Below, piece after piece: positions 1 to 5,634 of a stretch of DNA of 12,818 nucleotides. The position numbers and the translations under genes are program-made. Each line of letters starts with the position of its first letter. The stretch's first letter is position 1. Source of the DNA: Fibrobacter sp. UBA1765 (GTDB lineage Bacteria; Fibrobacterota; Fibrobacteria; Fibrobacterales; Fibrobacteraceae); assembly GCA_002314675.1 (NCBI GenBank), contig DCGZ01000090.1, positions 1 through 12,818 on the forward strand. The letters run 5' to 3'. The notes beneath the pieces are model-generated. The model did no database searches and was not told the origin of the DNA. It saw only the letters and a list, made by a program, of their open reading frames with translations.

Positions 1-14
1 TTTGAGGTAAGTAA

Positions 15-48
15 GATGCAAGAGCAAGACGCAAGATACAAGAAACGG
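15..48. repeat. Degenerate heptad array, GATGCAA type
   Basis: A run of units of about 7 nt on the plus strand: GATGCAA at 15, a 6-nt GAGCAA at 22, GACGCAA at 28, GATACAA at 35 and a decayed unit at 42. Bases 15-36 match 2125-2146, on the other side of mnmG, at 21 of 22 positions. No open reading frame or promoter is visible here. Confidence 0.75.
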
Positions 49-63
49 TATTCTTTCATGTCT

Positions 64-83
64 TTGCGAGCGAAACGCGGCAA
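64..83. repeat. GC-rich imperfect hairpin element
   Basis: TTGC and GCG arms pair with CGC and GCAA around an AAA loop, giving a stem of about 7 bp with a small internal loop. From memory it differs by roughly one base from a short intergenic hairpin (core TTGCGAGCGAAGCGCGGCAA) seen in many unrelated bacterial genomes. No T-tract follows on either strand, so it is not a typical terminator. It directly abuts the first heptad of the next array. Confidence 0.4.
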
Positions 84-132
84 CCTAGAACAATTACCCT
101 AATTTCTAGAACCTAGTCTCTAGCCTCTAAAG
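84..132. repeat. Degenerate heptad array, CCTAGNN type
   Basis: Seven consecutive 7-nt frames in one register: CCTAGAA at 84, two weaker units at 91 and 98, TCTAGAA at 105, CCTAGTC at 112, TCTAGCC at 119 and TCTAAAG at 126. The unit is roughly YCTAGNN. It lies downstream of mnmG, which is on the minus strand. Confidence 0.75.
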
Positions 133-150
133 CACTGAAAATCAACATTC

Positions 151-185
151 ACTAACCCCTAACCCCTGTACCCTAGACCCTAAAA
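151..185. repeat. Heptad array, CCTAACC type; G-run motif on minus strand
   Basis: Five 7-nt units start at 151, 158, 165, 172 and 179 (ACTAACC, CCTAACC, CCTGTAC, CCTAGAC, CCTAAAA). On the minus strand, 156-180 has four G-runs of 3-4 bases with loops of 4, 4 and 3 bases (TCTA, TACA, TTA). This fits the usual intramolecular G-quadruplex pattern and lies 3' of mnmG on its own coding strand. Folding is inferred. Confidence 0.75.
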
Positions 186-205
186 CATGAAAATTTGCAT
201 GCACC

Positions 206-268
206 TCTCGTCTCTCGTCTGTAGGCACGTAGTGCCGTTCTCTCGTCTATTCTATCCCCTATTCTCCA
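206..268. repeat. Heptad array, TCTCGTC type, running into the 3' end of mnmG
   Basis: TCTCGTC occurs at 206, 213 and again, still in the 7-nt register, at 241. The 21 bases between the second and third copies contain a perfect hairpin, GGCAC-GTA-GTGCC, at 224-236. The register continues as TATTCTA at 248, TCCCCTA at 255 and TTCTCCA at 262. The mnmG stop codon (252-254) and its last few codons therefore lie inside the array. Confidence 0.7.
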
Positions 269-2111
269 GGTAATGCATAAGCACGGTAATATCTGCCGGG
301 CGAACTCCAGCAACACGAGAAGCTTGACCGAGTGTAAGCGGCTTAGCGGCAATCAACTTCTGACGAGATTCAATACTCATCGCAGTTACAGCCATGTAGT
401 CGAAGTCTTCAGCAAGTCGTACCTTTTCAACTTTCTGCTGCTCATGGATTTCACGTTCCTGGCGTTCAAAGAAGCCTGCGTAGGTTTCTTCAGAAAGCAT
501 AAAGAGTCTATCACGGCGGCCGATGTTTTCGTTCGGGAATACGGTATCAAAGAACACATCCTGGTTCACTCCTGGGCGACGCAGAATGTTGATCCAGCGG
601 GAGCGTTCCGTAACAGGAGCCTGGCCACTACCTTCAAGGACCTTGTTAATCTGTTCCGGCGTTCCGGATTCTTCCTTCAAGCGCTTGCGTAAAATTTCGA
701 CATGTTCGCGACGCTTGCTGTAATCTTCCCAGTCCTTGTCGGTAATCATGCCGATAGCACGAGCCTTTGCCTTCAAACGTTCTTCAGCATTGTCAGTGCG
801 CAAGAACAAACGGTATTCAGCACGGCTAGTAAACATGCGGTATGGTTCATCGAGCAGAATGTTTGTGAGATCATCAACCATCACGCCAATGTAGCTTTCA
901 GAACGACCAAGAATGAACGGTTCTTCACCCTTGATTTTGAGAGCGGCGTTGATGCCTGCCATGAGGCCCTGGCCAGCAGCTTCTTCATAACCGCTTGTGC
1001 CACAGACCTGACCGGCAAAGTAAAGGCCTGGGTAAGTCTTGCTTTCGAATGTCGGGTAAAGACTTGTTGCGTCAACGGAATCATATTCCACGGCATAGCC
1101 AATCTGCAAAACCTTTGCGCGAGTAAGACCTGGGATTGTATGCAACGCAGCAAGCTGCACCTCTGCAGGAAGGCTAGAACTAAAACCGTTCACATAGATT
1201 CGGCCTAAAGACTTTTGTTCTGGTTCCAAGAACAGCTGGTGGCCATCCTTGTCGCCGAAACGATTGATCTTGTCTTCGATGCTCGGGCAGTAGCGCGGTC
1301 CCTTGCCCTTGATGATGCCAGAGAACATCGGGCTTTCCTTGAAGCCGGAACGCAAAATGTCGTGCGTTTTGAGAGTCGTGCGTGTAATCCAGCAAACGGA
1401 ATCGTTGTTGATCGGATTGCAGTGACGGTCACTGAACGGCCATGGGTTTTCGTCGCCATGCTGCACAAGGCATTCGTCGAAATCAATTGTATCTGGATCA
1501 AGACGGCTTGGAGTGCCGGTCTTCAAGCGGCGAAGCGGAATGCCAATATTCTGGAATGTCTTTGAAAGAGCATCAGCAGAGGGCTCGCCCACTCGCCCGC
1601 CAACACTCTGCTTTAAGCCGGTGTACATCTTGGAAGCAAGGAACGTTCCACTGGTAACGACGATTGCCTTTGTAATGTAGCGGTCGCCATTCGTAAGTAC
1701 AATTTCAAGGCTTGAATCTGGCAGGCGTTCAAAACTTGCTAGTTCCCCCTGTATAAAGTCAAGCCCAGGAAACGACATAAGCATATTGCGCGCGCATTCA
1801 GAATAATACTCCATGTCGCACTGCGCGCGCGGTCCCCAGACTGCTGGCCCCTTGCTCATGTTAAGCATTCTGAACTGGATACCGGCCTTGTCGGTAAGGA
1901 GTCCCATAAGGCCGCCGAGGGCATCAATATCGCGAACGATCTGCCCCTTGGCTACACCGCCAACAGCAGGGTTACAGCTCATTCTACCAATGGCATTTAA
2001 ATCCATGGTAAGCATTGCTGTTTTTACGCCAAGTTTCCAGGCGGCGTGAGTTGCTTCAATACCGGCGTGGCCACCACCAACAACAACGACATCGTAATTT
2101 GCAATAATCAT
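252..2111 (-). CDS. mnmG: tRNA uridine-5-carboxymethylaminomethyl modification enzyme MnmG (GidA)
   Basis: FAD-dependent partner of the GTPase MnmE; the pair installs the carboxymethylaminomethyl group on wobble U34 of certain tRNAs in the cytoplasm, using methylenetetrahydrofolate. Visible signatures are the N-terminal dinucleotide-binding loop GGGHAG at residues 12-17, a conserved Cys in CNP at 46, GPRAQCD near 93, the GidA signature GPRYCPSIEDK at 271-281 with Cys275, and AGQVCGTSGYEEAAGQG at 366-382. The MnmE/tRNA-binding region follows (SRAEYRLFLRTDNAEERL at 429-446), then the C-terminal helical domain (GQASRVAGV at 595-603). Length is 619 residues; E. coli has about 629. The protein ends right after the final predicted helix, without the usual short basic tail, and its last codons lie in a repeat array. 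ATG at 2109-2111 puts the FAD loop at the usual distance from the N-terminus; no strong Shine-Dalgarno is visible. mnmE is not in the window. Confidence 0.97.
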   Translation of the reverse strand: MIIANYDVVVVGGGHAGIEATHAAWKLGVKTAMLTMDLNAIGRMSCNPAVGGVAKGQIVRDIDALGGLMGLLTDKAGIQFRMLNMSKGPAVWGPRAQCDMEYYSECARNMLMSFPGLDFIQGELASFERLPDSSLEIVLTNGDRYITKAIVVTSGTFLASKMYTGLKQSVGGRVGEPSADALSKTFQNIGIPLRRLKTGTPSRLDPDTIDFDECLVQHGDENPWPFSDRHCNPINNDSVCWITRTTLKTHDILRSGFKESPMFSGIIKGKGPRYCPSIEDKINRFGDKDGHQLFLEPEQKSLGRIYVNGFSSSLPAEVQLAALHTIPGLTRAKVLQIGYAVEYDSVDATSLYPTFESKTYPGLYFAGQVCGTSGYEEAAGQGLMAGINAALKIKGEEPFILGRSESYIGVMVDDLTNILLDEPYRMFTSRAEYRLFLRTDNAEERLKAKARAIGMITDKDWEDYSKRREHVEILRKRLKEESGTPEQINKVLEGSGQAPVTERSRWINILRRPGVNQDVFFDTVFPNENIGRRDRLFMLSEETYAGFFERQEREIHEQQKVEKVRLAEDFDYMAVTAMSIESRQKLIAAKPLTLGQASRVAGVRPADITVLMHYLENRG

Positions 2112-2124
2112 AGTTCAGAATTCA

Positions 2125-2151
2125 GATGCAAGAGCAAGATGCAAGAGACCA
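2125..2151. repeat. GATGCAA heptad array in the mnmG leader
   Basis: GATGCAA at 2125, a 6-nt GAGCAA at 2132, GATGCAA at 2138 and a variant unit at 2145. It repeats the array at 15-36 with one mismatch in 22 bases. It starts 14 bases upstream of the mnmG start codon, so a leader mRNA would carry the reverse complement (TTGCATC units). Confidence 0.7.
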
Positions 2152-2176
2152 GAGATGTTAATTCCCAATATTTTTT
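2137..2176. repeat. 40-bp direct repeat, copy 1
   Basis: Matches 2285-2324 at 38 of 40 positions, with the first 27 bases identical. The start-to-start distance is 148 bases. The unit contains a GATGCAA heptad, a non-periodic middle and a terminal T6 run. Confidence 0.85.
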
Positions 2177-2240
2177 CATTCACTAGAAAAGTTTTTCAAT
2201 TTTCCTTAGCAAAATATTTCGTAAACAAATTTAGTATTTG

Positions 2241-2275
2241 CAGAGGACGGAAGACAGAGGACAGAAAACAGGAAG
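2241..2275. repeat. Heptad array, CRGARGA type
   Basis: Five units start exactly at 2241, 2248, 2255, 2262 and 2269 with consensus CRGARGA. CAGAGGA occurs twice and CGGAAGA once. The same CGGAAGA unit appears twice in the array after the last gene of the window (12755 and 12762). The 77 bases between copy 1 and this array (2164-2240) are AT-rich with nothing recognised. Confidence 0.8.
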
Positions 2276-2284
2276 GTGTTTTTC

Positions 2285-2324
2285 AGATGCAAGAGACCAG
2301 AGATGTTAATTTCCAATGTTTTTT
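2285..2324. repeat. 40-bp direct repeat, copy 2
   Basis: Second copy of the unit at 2137-2176 in the same orientation, with two substitutions. It ends 6 bases before the A7/T7 tract of the terminator of the adjacent lipoprotein gene. Confidence 0.85.
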
Positions 2325-2330
2325 ACGCAT

Positions 2331-2362
2331 AAAAAAAGTCCCGACGCGTAAACGCCGAGACT
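2331..2362 (-). terminator. Rho-independent terminator of the thioredoxin lipoprotein gene
   Basis: Reading the minus strand, a 10-bp stem (2362-2353 with 2346-2337, including two G-U pairs) closes a 6-base loop and is followed at once by seven T residues (2337-2331). It lies 25 bases after the stop codon at 2388. Confidence 0.85.
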
Positions 2363-2387
2363 CTTCAAGATTCTAAACTAAATTCTA

Positions 2388-3662
2388 TTAGTTTGCTGCA
2401 GGAGCTTCTGCCGGAGCAGGAATATCAATCTTGTGTTCTACGTTCTTCTTATCCTTAAGGAGAGCTGTAATGTCTGCCTTGAGTTCATCCTTCTGGTTGC
2501 CAAAATTCTTATACAAGTTATAAGAGCCATCCGGGTTTACAAGGTAAACCTTAGGAACATAGCCATCGCTGTAAAGTTCACCGAACTGGCGTTCTGTATC
2601 CTGAACAACCGGGAATTCCATCTTAGCACCTTCCATGAACTGGCGAATCTGCTTCATAGAGCCACTTGCAGAAGCAACCGCAACTGCGTTAAGGCCCTGA
2701 GCCTTGAATTCTTCAAAGATCGCAACGATTTCAGGAGCTGCATGCTTGCAGTGGCCGCATGTTGCAGAGAAATAGAAAACAAGGAGCGGCTTGTTTGCAA
2801 AACCAGAAAGGGAGCTTGCTTCTACGTTAATACCCTTGACAACTACAGCCGGGTTCATCTTAGCAGGCATACCGTCTGCAAGAGTATCGCCACGGAGTGG
2901 AGCAAGAGCAGCCTTGAGCTTAGCTTCTTCAGCCTGGGCTTCTTGCATCTGCTTTTGGCGAGCCGCATTGGAAAGTGCAGTTACACGAGCATTAATGGCA
3001 TTGATGGAATCAGCGGAGAAGAATCCCTTGAAAGTAGTATCCTTAGCCATCTTGTGACCATCACGAATACCGGCAATAGCGGCATCGTTAGAAAGAACAA
3101 GATCAAGCTGCTTGCCAATGTTATAAATCTGGGCAGCAAAGTTTACACCGAACATATAGGAGAACTTTTCGATATTCTTGGATTCCTTAGAAACCTTTAC
3201 CGGCTTGCCAGTAACAGGAGCTTCAGGTGCAACAGGCAAAGCCTTCCATGCAGAATCCATGTAAGCCTGCATCTGTTCCTGTGTAGTAAGCGTTGCGCGA
3301 CGTGCCGAATCCGGCTGGATAGAATCAAAACGGCTACGGGCAGTCATTGAATAGGAGCCACCGACACCAGTCAATTCCTGTTCATCAAGTTGAAGCTTTG
3401 CTGTAGAATCAGAATAAGTTACAAAAGCATCGTTAAAGCCCTGAAGAAGAGCATCTTCAGAAATGCCTTCGCCAACCTGGGTTGGAATTGCACCAAAAAC
3501 TTCAGCACCAAGGCGTGAACCAAATACATACGCAATCTTAACATTATCAGAAGCGTCGTTAGAAAGGGATTCCTTTGCCGGTGTAGAATCGGAGGAAACC
3601 TGGTTACATGCTACAAAAGAGAGGGCTGCAGCGGCAGCTACAAGACCGAACTGGTGTTTCAT
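2388..3662 (-). CDS. Lipoprotein with two FKBP_N-like segments and a CGHC thioredoxin domain
   Basis: Probable exported lipoprotein thiol-disulfide oxidoreductase of 424 residues. The N-terminus has a short basic start, an Ala-rich hydrophobic core and a lipobox-like FVAC with the lipidated Cys at 19. Residues 41-79 and 164-202 each resemble the FKBP_N dimerisation segment (IAYVFGSRLGAEV and FSYMFGVNFAAQI, each followed later by a G-[FI]-[NR]-D pattern), but no FKBP catalytic domain follows. A charged helical stretch (about 215-255) leads to a thioredoxin-like domain at 275-405 of the TlpA/AhpC-TSA type, with active site CGHC at 302-305 and the expected cis-proline at 370 (YVPK). An Ala/Pro-rich tail ends the protein. 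A good Shine-Dalgarno (AAGGAG, 6-nt spacing) supports ATG at 3662. Redox activity is inferred from the motif; whether it oxidises, isomerises or reduces, and its substrate, are unknown. It has its own terminator and is divergent from recQ. Confidence 0.85.
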   Translation of the reverse strand: MKHQFGLVAAAAALSFVACNQVSSDSTPAKESLSNDASDNVKIAYVFGSRLGAEVFGAIPTQVGEGISEDALLQGFNDAFVTYSDSTAKLQLDEQELTGVGGSYSMTARSRFDSIQPDSARRATLTTQEQMQAYMDSAWKALPVAPEAPVTGKPVKVSKESKNIEKFSYMFGVNFAAQIYNIGKQLDLVLSNDAAIAGIRDGHKMAKDTTFKGFFSADSINAINARVTALSNAARQKQMQEAQAEEAKLKAALAPLRGDTLADGMPAKMNPAVVVKGINVEASSLSGFANKPLLVFYFSATCGHCKHAAPEIVAIFEEFKAQGLNAVAVASASGSMKQIRQFMEGAKMEFPVVQDTERQFGELYSDGYVPKVYLVNPDGSYNLYKNFGNQKDELKADITALLKDKKNVEHKIDIPAPAEAPAAN

Positions 3663-3668
3663 TTAAAA

Positions 3669-3674
3669 CTCCTT
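3669..3674 (-). promoter_or_regulatory. Shine-Dalgarno of the thioredoxin lipoprotein
   Basis: AAGGAG on the minus strand, 6 bases before the ATG at 3660-3662; one of the clearest ribosome binding sites in the window. Confidence 0.85.
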
Positions 3675-3687
3675 GAATTTGTACCGT

Positions 3688-3693
3688 AATATA
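3688..3693 (-). promoter_or_regulatory. Putative -10 element of the thioredoxin lipoprotein gene
   Basis: TATATT on the minus strand about 25 bases upstream of the start codon, which would give a leader of about 18 bases containing the Shine-Dalgarno. No convincing -35 is seen at 16-18 bases. Confidence 0.35.
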
Positions 3694-3723
3694 GCAAAAG
3701 CAGAAGCGGTTAGGTAGGGAATT

Positions 3724-3764
3724 AAGTGTATTCAAGCCATTAAACGGTAAAAGTAAATACACTT
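3724..3764. promoter_or_regulatory. Candidate operator dyad between divergent genes
   Basis: A perfect 9-bp inverted repeat: AAGTGTATT at 3724-3732 and AATACACTT at 3756-3764, spacer 23 bases. The half-site centres are 32 bases apart, close to three helical turns. The right half covers where a recQ -35 would lie. No binding protein is identified. Confidence 0.4.
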
Positions 3765-3779
3765 TTGAGCACTATTTAT

Positions 3780-3785
3780 TATATT
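3780..3785 (+). promoter_or_regulatory. Putative -10 element of recQ
   Basis: TATATT ends 8 bases before the ATG at 3794. If used, transcription would start at or within a few bases of the start codon, giving a leaderless or near-leaderless mRNA. This fits the absence of a Shine-Dalgarno. Confidence 0.4.
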
Positions 3786-3793
3786 TGCTTATC

Positions 3794-5596
3794 ATGAGTT
3801 TATATGAAAGTGCTTTAGCCTGCCTTAAAGATACCTTTGGCTACGAAAATTTTCGTCCCACACAGGGCGAAATCGTAAAACATATCCTAGAAGGGAAAGA
3901 CACGCTTGCTCTTATGCCAACCGGTGGCGGCAAGTCTATTTGCTATCAAGTCCCGGCCCTTGTACTTGAAGGCTGTGCAGTTGTTGTCTCCCCGCTTCTT
4001 GCATTAATGAAAGACCAGGTCGATAACCTGAATGCAAACGGCGTGCCTGCAGCCGCTTTAAACAGCAGTCTAAACCAAGAAGAAGCCGCAGAAATCAGGA
4101 CAAAGTTCCGTAACGGAGAACTCAAGCTTCTGTACATTTCGCCAGAACGACTTGTCTTTGAAATGACATACTTGCTTAAGCAGGGTAAAATATCTCTTTT
4201 CGCTGTTGACGAAGCGCACTGCATTTCTCAATGGGGGCACGACTTTAGGCCAGAATACACGGAACTCCACCACCTGCGCGAAGAATTTCCGCAAATTCCA
4301 ATGATCGCCCTTACGGCAACGGCCGATGAAATGACAAGGCGCGACATTATGCAGCAGCTCGGGATCCCAGAAAGCAACGTATTCATTGCTTCTTTTGACC
4401 GTCCAAATATTTCGCTCAATGTGCGTACAAACCTTAAGAAAAAAGACAAGCTTTTTGAAATTCTTAAATTCATTAAGAAGCACAAGGACGAAAGTGGAAT
4501 AATCTATTGCCTAAGCAGAAAAGGCACAGAAGCTGTAGCCGCGGAACTTATCAAGAATGGCTACAAGGCATGCGCATACCATGCTGGCCTAGAAGCAGAA
4601 GACCGAGCAAAAATCCAGGAAAGCTTTTTACGCGACCGCACCACAATCATCTGCGCAACTATTGCATTTGGAATGGGTATCGACAAGTCAAATATTCGCT
4701 GGATAATCCACTACAATACGCCAAAGAACATGGAGGGCTACTACCAGGAAATCGGCCGTGCCGGGCGTGATGGAATGCCAGCAGAAACCCTGCTATTTTA
4801 CTCGGAATCAGATCTTGTCCAACTTGCAAAATTCCTTGAGAATAGCGGAGAACAGGAACTGCAGCTAGAAAAGCTTTCACGCATGCAACACTACGCCACA
4901 AGTCCAGTCTGTCGCAGGCGCATTTTGCTCAGCTACTTTGGAGAAACGCTAAAGCACGATTGCGGCAACTGCGATGTCTGCAAGCACCCACCACGCCGCT
5001 TTAACGGGAGCATTATCGCGCAAAAGGCTTTGAGCGCAGTCGTTCGTACAAAGAACAGCGAAAATGCAGATATTATCATTGACATTCTGCGAGGCTCACA
5101 CAGGCAAGAAATTTTGGACAAGCATTATAACGACTTGCCTACATTCGGCATTGCAAAAGACATTCCAACAGCAAGGTGGGAATACTTTATTCAGCAGCTG
5201 GTACATCTTGGCGCTCTCAAGATGGCATACACCGACGGAAAGCCCCTAATGCTTACCCCATTTGGCAAGGCAATCCTCAAAGGCGAAGAAAAAATCGAGC
5301 TTGCAATTCTTGAAGAACACGAAGAAATTCCAGAGTCACCAAACAAGAAACGCAAAACTTATTCATTGCTCAATGGCGATGCCGCGGATCTTTTTGAAAC
5401 CTTGCGCATGTACCGCAGGGAACTTGCAGAACAAATGGATGTTCCTCCATACATGATTTTCAGTGACAAGGTATTAACTGAAATTGCAAACAGACGGCCT
5501 ACAACAATCTACGAATTCGCTCAAATTCCTGGCATAGGCAATTTTAAAGTGCAAAAATATGCACTCGGTTTTATCCAAAAAATCAACGAAAGCTAA
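3794..5596 (+). CDS. recQ: ATP-dependent DNA helicase RecQ
   Basis: 3'-5' superfamily 2 DNA helicase of recombination and fork repair, 600 residues, with all three RecQ parts. Helicase motifs: NFRPTQ at 19-24, Walker A TGGGKS at 43-48, SPLLALMKDQ at 66-75, DEAH at 139-142 followed by the RecQ aromatic loop (CISQWGHDFRPEY), LTATA at 173-177, and motif VI QEIGRAGRDG at 318-327. The RQC part has four zinc-type cysteines (373, 390, 393, 396) and a winged helix. A C-terminal HRDC domain spans about 532-600 (PPYMIFSD, IPGIG). A TTG nine bases upstream in frame would add three residues. ATG at 3794 is preferred because the conserved block then starts a few residues in, as in other RecQ proteins. No Shine-Dalgarno is visible. 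The next gene starts 38 bases downstream on the same strand. Confidence 0.97.
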   Translation: MSLYESALACLKDTFGYENFRPTQGEIVKHILEGKDTLALMPTGGGKSICYQVPALVLEGCAVVVSPLLALMKDQVDNLNANGVPAAALNSSLNQEEAAEIRTKFRNGELKLLYISPERLVFEMTYLLKQGKISLFAVDEAHCISQWGHDFRPEYTELHHLREEFPQIPMIALTATADEMTRRDIMQQLGIPESNVFIASFDRPNISLNVRTNLKKKDKLFEILKFIKKHKDESGIIYCLSRKGTEAVAAELIKNGYKACAYHAGLEAEDRAKIQESFLRDRTTIICATIAFGMGIDKSNIRWIIHYNTPKNMEGYYQEIGRAGRDGMPAETLLFYSESDLVQLAKFLENSGEQELQLEKLSRMQHYATSPVCRRRILLSYFGETLKHDCGNCDVCKHPPRRFNGSIIAQKALSAVVRTKNSENADIIIDILRGSHRQEILDKHYNDLPTFGIAKDIPTARWEYFIQQLVHLGALKMAYTDGKPLMLTPFGKAILKGEEKIELAILEEHEEIPESPNKKRKTYSLLNGDAADLFETLRMYRRELAEQMDVPPYMIFSDKVLTEIANRRPTTIYEFAQIPGIGNFKVQKYALGFIQKINES

Positions 5597-5634
5597 ATTT
5601 ATAAACGGACAATTCAAAAGAACACCATTCCATT

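Noticed and set aside
186..201. Near-palindrome CATGAAAATTTGCATG as a terminator or operator
   Set aside because: It has one central mismatch, is AT-rich, has no T-tract and has no promoter nearby; probably chance.
151..268. CRISPR array
   Set aside because: Units are 7 nt and contiguous, with no long conserved repeat, no unique spacers and no cas genes.
273..1208. Long plus-strand open frames opposite mnmG
   Set aside because: They overlap a certain conserved gene on the other strand, look like no known family and have no ribosome sites; they are shadows of the mnmG codon pattern.
2433..3350. 305-codon plus-strand frame opposite the thioredoxin lipoprotein
   Set aside because: The minus-strand gene has a signal peptide, CGHC motif, Shine-Dalgarno and terminator; the opposite frame has none of these.
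3785..3787. TTG as the recQ start
   Set aside because: It adds only three residues, overlaps the likely -10 element, and the ATG at 3794 gives the normal RecQ N-terminus.
3663..3793. LexA (SOS) box upstream of recQ
   Set aside because: No TGCN-type palindrome such as I recall for Fibrobacter LexA, and no E. coli-type CTGT-N8-ACAG box, was found.
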